DNA of 64,000 bases from Nonomuraea wenchangensis (lineage in GTDB: Bacteria; Actinomycetota; Actinomycetes; Streptosporangiales; Streptosporangiaceae), in the NCBI RefSeq assembly GCF_900111685.1, contig NZ_FOHX01000002.1, positions 741,869 to 805,868 on the forward strand, written 5' to 3'. The notes beneath the pieces were generated by a model. It was given only the letters and a program-made list of their open reading frames with translations. It ran no database searches and was not told the DNA's origin. Below are positions 43,323 through 52,849 of the stretch, in pieces. Made by a program: the position numbers and the translations under genes. How positions within the stretch are numbered: position 1 is the first letter of the stretch; every line of letters begins with the position of its first letter.

Positions 43323-44473
43323 CGGGGCGGCCTCGGCAGGCTCAGGCCGAGCATCGCGATCAGCTCCCGCTGCACCTCGTTGACGCCGCCGCCGAAGGTC
43401 AGCACGACCGCGCCCTTCGCCCCGACGTCGGTCCGCTCGATGAGCTCGGCCGTCCCGGGGTCGGCGGGGTCGCCGTGGCGGGCCAGCACGTCGCCGACGA
43501 TCCGGCCGGCCTCCTGCATCCGTTCCGAGCCGTAGATCTTGGTGGCCGAGGCGTCCGGCGCGCCCAGCCAGCCGAGGTCCATGTTGGCCGCGACCTGCCA
43601 GTTGAGCAGCTCGTTCGTCCGCAGGGCCGCCCACAGGCGGGCGAGCGCGCGGCGCACGTCGGGCTCGCCGTCCAGGCCGGTACGGCGGGCCCAGTCGCGG
43701 AACCGGTCGTAGGTCTGGCCGAGGTTGCCTGCGGGGCCGAGCGTGACCCGCTCGTGGTTGAGCTGGTTGACGATCAGGTCCCAGCCCTTGTCCACCTCGC
43801 CGACCACCATGTTCACCGGGACGCGGACGTCGGAGTAGTAGGTGGAGTTGGTGTGGTGGCGGCCGTCCATGGTGACGATCGGGGTCCAGGAGTAGCCGGG
43901 ATCGTCCGTGGAGACGATCATCATGGTGATGCCCTTGTGCTTCTTGGCGTCGGGGTTCGTCCGGGCGGCCAGCCAGATGTACTGCGCGTAGTGCGCGCCG
44001 CTGGTGAAGATCTTCTGGCCGTTGACGACGTAGTGGTCGCCGTCGAGCACCGCCGTCGTCCGCAGGGACGCCAGGTCCGTGCCGGCCTCGGGCTCGCTGT
44101 AGCCGATCGCGAAGTGGTACTCCCCGGCGAGGATGCGCGGCAGGAAGAAGTCCTTCTGCTCGCGGGTGCCGTACTGCATGAGCGTCGGGCCCACCGTCTG
44201 CACCGTGATGATCGGGTACGGCACGCCGGCGCGGGCGATCTCGTTGGCGAAGATCTGCTGCTCCAGGGGGCCGTAGCCGGCGCCGCCGTACTCCTTGGGC
44301 CAGCCGAGGCCGAGCTTGCCGTCGCGGCCGAGGCGGCGGCAGTGCTCCATGTACGTCTCCCCGAACGGGTCCTCGGCGATCGCGCGCCGGTCCGCTTCGG
44401 TCAGGCAGCCCTGGAAGTACGCGCGCAGCTCGTCGCGGAGCCTGCGCTGCTCCGGGGTGAGGTCGATGAGCAT
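43319..44473 (-). CDS. chsE2: Steroid acyl-CoA dehydrogenase, ChsE2/FadE29-type subunit
   Basis: 384 residues, full-length acyl-CoA dehydrogenase fold: the N-terminal helical part, G-Y-S-E-P-E-A-G-T-D-L-A-S-L near 136-149, and Q-K-I-F-T-S-G (FAD contact) near 165. The C-terminal half has H-E-R-V-T-L-G-P and ends with E-V-Q-R-E-L-I-A. Together with ChsE1 it oxidises the propionyl-CoA side chain of the C22 steroid thioester. Its start codon shares one base with the chsE1 stop (TGATG). Confidence 0.87.
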   Translation of the reverse strand: MLIDLTPEQRRLRDELRAYFQGCLTEADRRAIAEDPFGETYMEHCRRLGRDGKLGLGWPKEYGGAGYGPLEQQIFANEIARAGVPYPIITVQTVGPTLMQYGTREQKDFFLPRILAGEYHFAIGYSEPEAGTDLASLRTTAVLDGDHYVVNGQKIFTSGAHYAQYIWLAARTNPDAKKHKGITMMIVSTDDPGYSWTPIVTMDGRHHTNSTYYSDVRVPVNMVVGEVDKGWDLIVNQLNHERVTLGPAGNLGQTYDRFRDWARRTGLDGEPDVRRALARLWAALRTNELLNWQVAANMDLGWLGAPDASATKIYGSERMQEAGRIVGDVLARHGDPADPGTAELIERTDVGAKGAVVLTFGGGVNEVQRELIAMLGLSLPRPPR

Positions 44474-45444
44474 CAGACGAGCGCTCCGATCAGGTCGAGC
44501 TGGGCGTCGGCGCCGCCGAGCAGGTAGGACAGGTGCTTGGCCTGGGCGAAGTAGCGGTGCAGCGGGTAGGTGACGTCGAGGCCGAGGCCGCCGTGCAGGT
44601 GCTGGCAGGTGTGCAGGGCCTTGACCGCCTCGGCCGCGTGGTAGGCGGCCAGCGCGAGGTCCTCCTCGGCCGGCAGGCCCTCGCCGAGCCGCCAGAGCGC
44701 CGACCACATGGCCACGTCGAGCGCCCGGCCGGCGATGTAGACGTCGGCGATCTGCACGGTCACGGCCTGGAACTCGGCCAGCGCGCGGCCGAACTGCCGC
44801 CGCGTCCTGATGTGGGCGGTGGTCAGCTCCAGCGCCCCGGCGAGCACGCCGCTCGCCTGGGCGACGATCGCGGCGGTGTAGAGGCGGCGGACGTCGGCGG
44901 CGGCCTCCGGCCCCGCCACCCGCTCGGCGGGGGCGCCGTCGAGCACGACGGTGGCGGCGGGCTCGCCGGTCGAGGTGCGCTCCGGGGTCGCGCCGGTCAC
45001 CTCGGCCAGGAACAGGCCCTCGCCGGCGGTCACCAGCGCCGCCGCGCCGGGGTACATGACGGTGACCTTGCGCCCGGTGAGCGTCCAGCCGCCGTCGTCG
45101 TGGGCGATGGTCTCCGGCGGGGCGGCCAGGGCCCGGCCTGGCTCCCGCACGGCGAGCGCGATGCCGTCGGCGTGCCGCCGCTGCTGCTCGGGCGTGCCGT
45201 GGCGGGCCAGGGCCAGGGAGCCCGCGAGCGCGGGCAGCCCGGGGACCGCCGCCGCCTTCGCGCCCACCTCCCGCAGCGTCACGGCCATCTCCACCGGCCC
45301 GAGCCCGGCGCCGCCCGCCTCCTCGGGCACGCACAGGCTCAGCAGCCCGGCCTGCCGCAGCCGCTCCTCGTCCGCCTCCTTGGCCAGCACGTCGGCGGCC
45401 AGTCTCCGCACGTCCTGCTGGGTCTCGTCCAGGTTGAAGTCCAC
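44473..45444 (-). CDS. chsE1: Steroid acyl-CoA dehydrogenase, ChsE1/FadE28-type subunit
   Basis: 323 residues, the shorter of the two dehydrogenase subunits, as expected for FadE28 (about 340). Acyl-CoA dehydrogenase fold with R-R-Q-F-G-R-A-L-A-E-F-Q-A (near 219-231) and Q-H-L-H-G-G-L-G near 286. Paralogous steroid ACADs form alpha2-beta2 heteromers with split active sites, and the tandem order here matches. It begins at GTG 45444, 10 nt after fadD17. Confidence 0.86.
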   Translation of the reverse strand: MDFNLDETQQDVRRLAADVLAKEADEERLRQAGLLSLCVPEEAGGAGLGPVEMAVTLREVGAKAAAVPGLPALAGSLALARHGTPEQQRRHADGIALAVREPGRALAAPPETIAHDDGGWTLTGRKVTVMYPGAAALVTAGEGLFLAEVTGATPERTSTGEPAATVVLDGAPAERVAGPEAAADVRRLYTAAIVAQASGVLAGALELTTAHIRTRRQFGRALAEFQAVTVQIADVYIAGRALDVAMWSALWRLGEGLPAEEDLALAAYHAAEAVKALHTCQHLHGGLGLDVTYPLHRYFAQAKHLSYLLGGADAQLDLIGALV

Positions 45445-45454
45445 GTCTGTTCCC

Positions 45455-47041
45455 CTACGTCTCCAAGAGGTGCTGCCTGCCGTGCCGTACGAACTCCTCC
45501 TCGATGGCCTTGACGTCCGCGCCGGTCAGCGGGCGCAGCCCGGACGGGGTGCGCCACCACACCGGGTCACCGGTACGCCAGCCCTCGCGGGCGAGGACCC
45601 GTTTGACGACCTTGTGCGAGGGCGTCTGGGGCAGCCGGTCGGCGAGGCGGACGTACCGGGGCAGGGACTTGGCGCCCAGGTCGGACCGGGCGGCCAGGAA
45701 GGCGGTGAACGCCTCCGGGTCGAACCCGCCCGCCAGCACCAGCGCCGCCATCACCTGGTCGCCCGCGGCCGCGTCGGGCACCGGGTAGACCGCCGCCTCC
45801 ACCACGCCGGGGAACTCGCGCAGGGCGGCCTCGACGGGCGCGGCCGACAGGTTCTCGCCGTCCACGCGCAGCCGCTCGGTGCCGCGTCCGGCGAAGAACA
45901 CGTGGCCGGCCGCGTCCTGCCAGGCGAGGTCGCCGGACCAGAACGCGCCGTCGCGCACCCGCTCGGCGTCGGCCTCGGGGTCGTTGTAGTAGCCCTCGAA
46001 CAGGCCAGGACCGGTGGTGTTGACCAGCTCGCCGACGGCCTCGTCCGGGTTGAGCAGCCGGCCGTCGGCGACCCGGCCGGGCGGGCAGGGCTCGCCGGTG
46101 TACGGGTCGAGTATCGCCACGCCCTCGGGCAGGCGGCCGAGGCTGCCGGGCGGGCCGGCCGGGTCGGGGCTGATCGAGACGGCGGTCTCGGTGGAGCCGA
46201 AGGCGTCGATGACGTGGCAGCCGTACCGCTCGCCGAAGCGCCTGATGGCGACCGCGCTGCCCTCGTTGCCGAAGGCCAGTCTGAGCGGGTTGTCGGCGTC
46301 GTCCGGGCGTTCCGGGGTGGCCAGGGCGTAGGAGAGCGCCTTGCCGACGTAGTGGAGGTACGTGCAGCCGTACCGCCGGAGGTCGGGCAGCAGGCCCGAG
46401 GCGGAGAAGCGGCGGCGCAGCGCCAGGGCGGCCCCGGAGGCGACGGCGGGCGCGTAGGCGGCCATGAGGGCCCCGGAGTGGAACAGCGGCATCGAGCAGT
46501 AGACGACGTCGTCCGGGGTGAGCAGGGCGCCCAGGCTGGTGCCGGGGACGGCGAGCTTGCGCTGGGTGACGCGGACGGCGCGGGGGCGGCCCGAGGTGCC
46601 CGAGGTGAAGATCAGCAGCACCAGCTCGCCGGGGTCGGCCGCCCGCTCGGGAAGCGGGCCCGGCGCGGTGGCGTCGGACAACGGGCGGGCGGGCAGGCCC
46701 AGCGATCGCGCCAGTTCCTCGTACGGGGCGTCGAACAGCACGAGGCCGACGTCGGTCGCGCGGGCGTCGCGGCCCAGCTCGGCCGCCGACCGGGTGGGGT
46801 TCAGCGCGACGACCGGACGCCCGGTCAGCGCCGCGCCGCCCACCAGGAACAGCAGGCCGGGAACGTTGTCACTGAGCACCCCGACATGCGATCCGGTGTC
46901 GCGGCGGGCCAGCCAGGAGCCCGCCGCGCGGCAGGCGGCGACGTGCTCGCGCCACGTCCAGGTCGTGTCCTCGAACAGCAGGCCAGGTCGTCCGTCCTCG
47001 GCCCGTGCGGTCAGCAGGGCCGCGAGGGTGTTCGCGGTCAT
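45455..47041 (-). CDS. fadD17: Steroid-side-chain acyl-CoA ligase (FadD17-like)
   Basis: 528-residue ANL-superfamily ligase that would activate a steroid carboxylate as its CoA ester using ATP. The P-loop-like motif is F-T-S-G-T-S-G-R-P (near 147-155). The region S-M-P-L-F-H-S-G-A followed by A-L-R-R-R-F-S-A-S and, further on, D-D-A-D-N-P-L-R-L is close to mycobacterial FadD17 (502 aa). Fusion to the igr genes in one operon differs from M. tuberculosis, where fadD17 lies elsewhere. GGAGG lies four nt before ATG 47041. It is the first gene of the operon and has KstR-type and CAAGCGCTCG-type sites upstream. Confidence 0.87.
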   Translation of the reverse strand: MTANTLAALLTARAEDGRPGLLFEDTTWTWREHVAACRAAGSWLARRDTGSHVGVLSDNVPGLLFLVGGAALTGRPVVALNPTRSAAELGRDARATDVGLVLFDAPYEELARSLGLPARPLSDATAPGPLPERAADPGELVLLIFTSGTSGRPRAVRVTQRKLAVPGTSLGALLTPDDVVYCSMPLFHSGALMAAYAPAVASGAALALRRRFSASGLLPDLRRYGCTYLHYVGKALSYALATPERPDDADNPLRLAFGNEGSAVAIRRFGERYGCHVIDAFGSTETAVSISPDPAGPPGSLGRLPEGVAILDPYTGEPCPPGRVADGRLLNPDEAVGELVNTTGPGLFEGYYNDPEADAERVRDGAFWSGDLAWQDAAGHVFFAGRGTERLRVDGENLSAAPVEAALREFPGVVEAAVYPVPDAAAGDQVMAALVLAGGFDPEAFTAFLAARSDLGAKSLPRYVRLADRLPQTPSHKVVKRVLAREGWRTGDPVWWRTPSGLRPLTGADVKAIEEEFVRHGRQHLLET

Positions 47042-47052
47042 GCCGCCTCCAC

Positions 47053-47066
47053 ACCAAGCGCTCGGT
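47053..47066. promoter_or_regulatory. KstR2-like palindrome in the fadD17 leader
   Basis: ACCAAGCGCTCGGT, one mismatch from the KstR2-type consensus AnCAAGnnCTTGnT. It lies in the transcribed leader, two nt upstream of the GGAGG ribosome site. A matching element sits in the same position before the P450 gene. Confidence 0.5.
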
Positions 47067-47077
47067 CAGCAAACCGC

Positions 47078-47106
47078 AAACTAGAACAGATTCTAATTGG
47101 TGTCCA
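47078..47106 (-). promoter_or_regulatory. fadD17 promoter with overlapping KstR-type operator
   Basis: On the minus strand, TGGACA (47101-47106) and TAGTTT (47078-47083) are separated by exactly 17 nt, a sigma-A-like arrangement. The KstR-type operator TAGAACAGATTCTA (47082-47095) overlaps the -10 and spacer, so binding would block polymerase. The sequence is nearly palindromic and matches the TnnAACnnGTTnnA pattern except for one base. Confidence 0.7.
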
Positions 47107-47128
47107 GTAGCCAATCATCCTGAAAAGT

Positions 47129-47150
47129 CGCGTTATATCCCCGTAACGCG
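47129..47150. promoter_or_regulatory. Perfect inverted repeat between kstR and fadD17
   Basis: CGCGTTA and TAACGCG, 7-bp arms with an 8-nt spacer, in the 188-nt divergent region. It is not KstR-like. It could be an operator for a second regulator or a leaderless divergent hairpin; there is no T-run for termination. Confidence 0.4.
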
Positions 47151-47215
47151 AGAGACATGCACTGATAGGGGTTCTTTGTGACCGTCGAGTAACAAGCCGC
47201 GACACCGGGAAATCA

Positions 47216-47229
47216 GATAACGTGTTCTT
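47216..47229 (+). promoter_or_regulatory. KstR-type operator at the kstR -10 box
   Basis: GATAACGTGTTCTT contains the AACnnGTT core with an AGAAC half-site on the other strand (reverse complement AAGAACACGTTATC). It covers the -10-like TAACGT (47218-47223). The kstR ATG follows directly at 47230, so transcription probably begins at the start codon and the mRNA is leaderless. This fits autorepression. Confidence 0.6.
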
Positions 47230-47844
47230 ATGCGCACCTCGTCCGCGACGGTCGCCACCTCCTCCGACGGCGAGGGGAGCGTCCGCACCCGCAGCCAGAC
47301 CCAGCGCCGCAAGCGCATCGTCCAGGCCGCCGCCGCCCTCGCCTCGCGCGGCGGGGTCGAGGCCATGCAGATGCGCACGGTGGCCGAGCGGGCCGGCGTC
47401 GCCCTCGGCACCCTCTACCGCTACTTCCCGTCCAAGATGGACCTCGTGGTGGCGGTGGTCGGCGAGGAGATCGACCTGCTGGAGAGCAGCATCGAGCGCC
47501 GCCCGCCGGGCGCGGCCACACCCGAGGGCCGGGCGGTCGACGTGCTGATGCGCGCCACCCGCGGGCTCATGCGCGAGCCCGAGCTGGCCGACGCGCTCAT
47601 CCGCTCGCTGATCATGGCCGAGGTGCAGACGCCGTTCGGCGACCGCATGGCGGGGCTGCTGCTGCGGGTCTCCGGCGAGGGGCTGAGCTTCGAGCAGGCG
47701 AGCGAGGAGCAGCGCGACCTCGCCGGGTCGCTGGCCGGCGTCTGGGTGCACGAGCTGCTGGAGATGCTGCGCGGCCGGCGCACCTACGACCAGATCCAGC
47801 GCCGCATCGAGACCGCCGCCTCGCGCCTGCTCGCCGACCTCTGA
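47230..47844 (+). CDS. kstR: TetR-family steroid catabolism repressor, KstR-like
   Basis: 204 residues. The DNA-binding end reads Q-R-R-K-R-I-V-Q-A-A, then A-S-R-G-G-V-E-A-M-Q-M-R and R-A-G-V-A-L-G-T-L-Y-R-Y-F-P-S-K, nearly the same as mycobacterial KstR; the length also fits. KstR releases DNA when it binds 3-oxo-cholestenoyl-CoA-type ligands. The gene diverges from fadD17 and has the operator on its own -10. The location at the head of the steroid operon supports the assignment beyond sequence similarity. No Shine-Dalgarno exists. Confidence 0.86.
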   Translation: MRTSSATVATSSDGEGSVRTRSQTQRRKRIVQAAAALASRGGVEAMQMRTVAERAGVALGTLYRYFPSKMDLVVAVVGEEIDLLESSIERRPPGAATPEGRAVDVLMRATRGLMREPELADALIRSLIMAEVQTPFGDRMAGLLLRVSGEGLSFEQASEEQRDLAGSLAGVWVHELLEMLRGRRTYDQIQRRIETAASRLLADL

Positions 47845-47866
47845 CCGATCCCGCATCATTGGTCGG

Positions 47867-48814
47867 ATGAGGATGAAGGCGATCAGTCAGGACGCACTGG
47901 GCGGCCCCGACGTGCTCAGGCTGGTGGAGCTCGACCGGCCCGAGCCCGGCCCGACCGAGGTGCTCGTACGCGTGCGCGCGGCCGGGCTCAACCCCACCGA
48001 CTGGAAGACCCGGGCCACCGGCGGGCTGCTGGGCACGCCGCCGCCGTTCGTGCTCGGCTGGGAGCTGTCCGGCGAGGTGGTGGCCTCCGGCGTCGGCCAG
48101 GTGCTCCACAAGCCGGGCGACGAGGTGTTCGGCCTGCTGCGCTACCCGCAGGGGCACGGCGCCTTCGCCGAATACGTCACCGCGCCCTCCCGGCACTTCG
48201 TCCGCAAGCCCGCCGGCCTCGACCACGTCCAAGCCGCCGGCCTCCCGCTGGCCGCGCTGACCGCCTGGCAGGCGCTCGTCGACGTCGCCGGCGTGCGCGA
48301 GGGCCACCGGGTGCTGGTGCACGCCGCGGCGGGCGGCGTCGGCCACCTGGCGGTGCAGATCGCCAAGGCCCGCGGCGCCCACGTGATCGGCACCGCGAGC
48401 GCCGCCAAGCACGCCTTCCTGCGCGGCCTCGGGGCCGACGAGCTGGTCGACTACCACGCCCACGACTTCGCCGAGGTCGTCCGCGACGTGGACGTGGTGC
48501 TGGAGTCCGTCGGCGGCGACTACGGCCCGCGCTCGCTGCGCACCCTGCGGCCGGGCGGCACGATGATCTCGCTCGCCCTGAGCCGGATGGAGCCGGGGCT
48601 GCACGAGCGGGCGGCCGGGCTCGGCATCCGCTCGGAGGCCATGCTCGTGGAGCCCGACCACGCCGCCCTGCGGGCGATCGCGGCGCTGGCGGCGGCCGGG
48701 CGGCTGCGGGTGTCGGTCGCGGCGGTCCTGCCGCTGGAGGAGGCCGCCAAGGCGCACGAGATGGGCGAGACCGGCCGCACCACGGGCAAGATAGTCCTCA
48801 CCGTCGGCGGCTGA
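47867..48814 (+). CDS. NADP-dependent zinc-less alcohol dehydrogenase/quinone oxidoreductase family protein
   Basis: 315-residue MDR-superfamily oxidoreductase. GroES-like N-terminal domain with A-A-G-L-N-P-T-D-W near 38, and Rossmann G-x-G-x-x-G-type loop A-A-G-G-V-G-H near 147-153. The catalytic Zn ligands of true alcohol dehydrogenases are absent. Substrate unknown. It starts 22 nt after kstR on the same strand and may be co-transcribed. ATG 47867 or 47873 are both possible. Confidence 0.83.
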   Translation: MRMKAISQDALGGPDVLRLVELDRPEPGPTEVLVRVRAAGLNPTDWKTRATGGLLGTPPPFVLGWELSGEVVASGVGQVLHKPGDEVFGLLRYPQGHGAFAEYVTAPSRHFVRKPAGLDHVQAAGLPLAALTAWQALVDVAGVREGHRVLVHAAAGGVGHLAVQIAKARGAHVIGTASAAKHAFLRGLGADELVDYHAHDFAEVVRDVDVVLESVGGDYGPRSLRTLRPGGTMISLALSRMEPGLHERAAGLGIRSEAMLVEPDHAALRAIAALAAAGRLRVSVAAVLPLEEAAKAHEMGETGRTTGKIVLTVGG

Positions 48815-48852
48815 GCCCGGAAATTGTCGGTGGCGGCGGCTATACAGGAGGC

Positions 48853-49845
48853 ATGAGCGACAAGCCGACGAATGAGGATTTCCTGCAGCAGGCGGATCCC
48901 ATGCGACGCGAGCTGCTGGCGCACTGCTACCGCATGACGGGGTCGGTGCACGACGCCGAGGACCTCGTGCAGGAGACCTATCTCAAGGCGTGGCGGGCCT
49001 ACGACGGCTTCGAGGGCCGCTCCTCGCTGCGCACGTGGATGTATCGCATCGCGACCACCACCTGCCTGACGGCGCTGGAGAGCCGCGGCCGGCGTCCGCT
49101 GCCGAGCGGCCTGGGCGCGCCGAGCTCCGAGGCGACCGCTCCCCTGGCCCAGGACAACGAGGTGCCGTGGCTGGAGCCGGCGCCCGACGCGCTCACGGGC
49201 GTGGCGGGCGACGATCCGGCCACGATCGTGACGGCGCGCGAGAGCATCCGGCTCGCGCTGGTCGCCGCGTTGCAGCACCTGCCGCCCCGGCAGCGCGCGG
49301 TGCTCATCCTGCGCGACGTGCTCAGGTGGAAGGCCGCCGAGGTGGCCGAGGCCGTCGGCCTGTCCACCGCCGCCGTCAACAGCATCCTGCAGCGGGCGCG
49401 GGCCCAGCTCAGCGAGCGCTCGCCGAGCCTCGACGACCCGGTGGAGCCGCTCACCGACGAGCAGCAGGCCCTGCTCGACCGCTACGTCGCCGCGTTCGAG
49501 AACTACGACGTGGACGACCTGGTGCACCTGTTCACCGAGGACGCGATCTGGGAGATGCCGCCCTTCACCGGCTGGTATCAGGGTCCCGAGAGCATCGTCG
49601 AGCTCTCCAGGACGCAGTGCCCCGCCGAGCGCGCCGGCGATCTCAAGCTGGTGCCGGTCGCGGCCAACGGGCAGCCGGCGTTCGCGGTCTACCTTCGCGA
49701 GGACGACGGCTACCGGCAGTTCGCGATCATGGTGCTGACCCTGTCCGGCGGCGCGATCCGGCACGTGGGGATGTTCTTCGAGGAGGGGCTCTTCGAGACC
49801 TTCGGGCTGCCCACCACTCTGACCCCCCAGGCTTCCGCGGCTAAG

Positions 49846-49848
<3 letters not shown>
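48853..49848 (+). CDS. ECF sigma factor with SnoaL-like tail (SigG-like)
   Basis: 331 residues: region 2 (Y-R-M-T-G-S-V-H-D-A-E-D-L-V-Q-E-T near 26-42), region 4 (near 135-190) and a SnoaL-like domain (205-320, with E-D-A-I-W-E-M-P-P). The long form with the SnoaL tail is typical of the SigG/SigJ-like group. AGGAGG lies just before ATG 48853. No anti-sigma gene is adjacent. Its stop overlaps the KstR operator of fadA5. Confidence 0.86.
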
Positions 49849-51006
<1,158 letters not shown>

Positions 51007-51055
51007 GCTTGTATCACGTACCACCCATAGCACTCGGTAAGGAATCGGGGAACAG

Positions 51056-52078
51056 ATGAAGACCAGACGCCGGCCGTACGCGGAGCAGCGCCCGCAGGAT
51101 CTCGGCGGCGGGGTGTGGAGCGTGCCGGTGCCGATCCCCGGCAGCCCGCTCGGCTACACCCTCGTCTACGCCGTCGAGTCGCCGAAGGGCCCGGTGCTGG
51201 TCGACGCCGGCTGGAACCATCCGGAGGCGTGGCAGGCGCTGAGCGGCGGCCTCGCGACGCTCGGGATCGACGTGAGCACGGTGCGGGGGGTGGTGGTCAC
51301 GCACTTCCACCCCGACCACGCCGGGCTCGCCGGCAAGGTCAGGGAGGCTTCCGGAGCCTGGATCGCGATGCACGAGAACGACGCGGCGATGGTCCGGCTC
51401 ATGCACGACTTCGCCGGTGACGAGCACACGGCCTTCCAGTCCGACATGCTGCGCCGGGCCGGGGCCGATCCCAGCGAGGCGAGGGCGGCCTCGGGCGAGC
51501 GGCCGGCCCCGCCCGCGGTGCCCGACCGCGAGCTGCGCGACGGCGACCTCGTGGACCTGCCGGGACGCAAGCTGCGGGCCGTCCACACGCCCGGCCACAC
51601 CCCGGGGCACATCTGCCTGCACCTGGAGGACGCCGACCGCTTGTTCACCGGCGACCACGTCCTGCCCGACATCACCCCGCACATCGGGATTTATCCGTAC
51701 GACCGAGAGGACGTCGATCCGCTGGGCGACTTCCTGGAGTCGCTGGAGCGGGTGGGCGAGCTGGGGACGCTCGACGCCCTCCCCGCCCATGAGTGGATAT
51801 TTCCGGATGTGGCGGCACGGGCCGCCGAGATCCGTCACCATCACGAGGAGAAGCTCGACTCGCTGCTCGCCCTCCTGGCCGGACAGCCCGAGCCGCAGAC
51901 CATCTGGGAGGTCGCCGCGATGATGACGTGGAACAAACCGTGGGACACCCTGCCCCCCATGCTGCGCGGCATGGCCGCCGGAGAGGCGGCGGCCCACCTG
52001 CGCACCCTTGAGGCCCGCGGCCGCATCCGCCGCCTGCCCGGGGTCGAACTCGTCCGCTTCCAGGCCCTAGACTCCTAG
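51056..52078 (+). CDS. Metallo-beta-lactamase-fold hydrolase
   Basis: 340 residues. The Zn motif T-H-F-H-P-D-H-A-G-L lies near 82-91. A second His is in H-T-P-G-H-T-P-G-H near 180, and G-D-H-V-L-P near 198 continues the site. The C-terminal 80 residues form a winged-helix-like tail (as in LACTB2-type hydrolases). The substrate could be an acyl thioester or a lactone. Position directly after fadA5 suggests a role in steroid side-chain metabolism, but a fucose-lactone role for the operon at 54-61 kb cannot be excluded. Its stop TAG (52076-52078) lies inside the GntR operator. Confidence 0.82.
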   Translation: MKTRRRPYAEQRPQDLGGGVWSVPVPIPGSPLGYTLVYAVESPKGPVLVDAGWNHPEAWQALSGGLATLGIDVSTVRGVVVTHFHPDHAGLAGKVREASGAWIAMHENDAAMVRLMHDFAGDEHTAFQSDMLRRAGADPSEARAASGERPAPPAVPDRELRDGDLVDLPGRKLRAVHTPGHTPGHICLHLEDADRLFTGDHVLPDITPHIGIYPYDREDVDPLGDFLESLERVGELGTLDALPAHEWIFPDVAARAAEIRHHHEEKLDSLLALLAGQPEPQTIWEVAAMMTWNKPWDTLPPMLRGMAAGEAAAHLRTLEARGRIRRLPGVELVRFQALDS

Positions 52079-52093
52079 ACATCCGATGTCTAG
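52075..52093. promoter_or_regulatory. GntR operator, autoregulatory site
   Basis: CTAGACATCCGATGTCTAG, perfect 9-bp arms around one central base, immediately upstream of the gntR ribosome site. A -10-like TAGACT (52068-52073) places the start of transcription inside the palindrome. The same 19-mer recurs with 17 matches at 61666-61684. Confidence 0.75.
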
Positions 52094-52103
52094 GGGGAGA
52101 AGC

Positions 52104-52784
52104 GTGGCGGTCACCGACGCGGCCATCGACAAGATCAAGCAAATGATCGTCTCGGGGGAGCTCGCCCCGGGCGACCGGCTGCCGAAGGAGGCCGACCTGG
52201 CCGAGCGGCTCGGCCTCTCGCGCAACTCGCTGCGGGAGGCCGTGCGCGCGCTGTCCCTCATCAACGTCCTCGACGTGCGCCAGGGCGACGGCACCTACGT
52301 CACCAGCCTGGAGCCCGGCCTGCTCCTCGACACCCTGTCGTTCGTGCTCGACCTGCACCGCGACGACACGGTGCTGCAGTTCTTCGAGGTCCGGCGCATC
52401 CTGGAGCCGGCGGCCACGGCGATGGCGGCCGAGCTGATGAAGGACGACGAGATCGAGGAGCTGCGGGTCATCCTGGAGTCGCTGCCCGAGCGGCCCACGA
52501 TCGAGGAGCTGGTGGCCAACGACCTGCGCTTCCACCAGCGCATCGCCCAGGGGTCGGGCAACAGCGTGCTGTGCTCGTTCATCGAGAGCCTGTCGGGCCC
52601 GACCAACCGGGCGCGGGTGTGGCGCGGGCTCACCCAGGAGGGCGCGCTGCAGAAGACCCGCGAGCAGCACACCGCGATCTACGAGGCCATCGCCGCCCGC
52701 CAGGCCGACATCGCCCGCTCCTGGGCCACCGTGCACGTGGCCGGCGTGGAGTCGTGGCTGCGCCGGGCGCTCGAACTCGACTGA
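52104..52784 (+). CDS. FadR-type GntR regulator, probable fucose-operon repressor
   Basis: 226 residues: an N-terminal winged helix (P-K-E-A-D-L-A-E-R-L-G-L-S-R-N-S-L-R-E-A near 28-47) and an FCD effector domain with metal-type E-V-R-R, F-H-Q-R and Q-H-T-A-I-Y motifs. FCD regulators commonly respond to sugar acids. The two matching operators at its own promoter and at the FAH/fuconate dehydratase operon link it to that pathway. GTG 52104 follows GGGGGAGA; ATG 52086 lies inside the operator. Confidence 0.85.
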   Translation: MAVTDAAIDKIKQMIVSGELAPGDRLPKEADLAERLGLSRNSLREAVRALSLINVLDVRQGDGTYVTSLEPGLLLDTLSFVLDLHRDDTVLQFFEVRRILEPAATAMAAELMKDDEIEELRVILESLPERPTIEELVANDLRFHQRIAQGSGNSVLCSFIESLSGPTNRARVWRGLTQEGALQKTREQHTAIYEAIAARQADIARSWATVHVAGVESWLRRALELD

Positions 52785-52849
52785 TCGCCAACACATCGGA
52801 GGATTGACGATGATGATGAAGCAAGGGAGCGGCGGGTAGAAGCCGGGGC

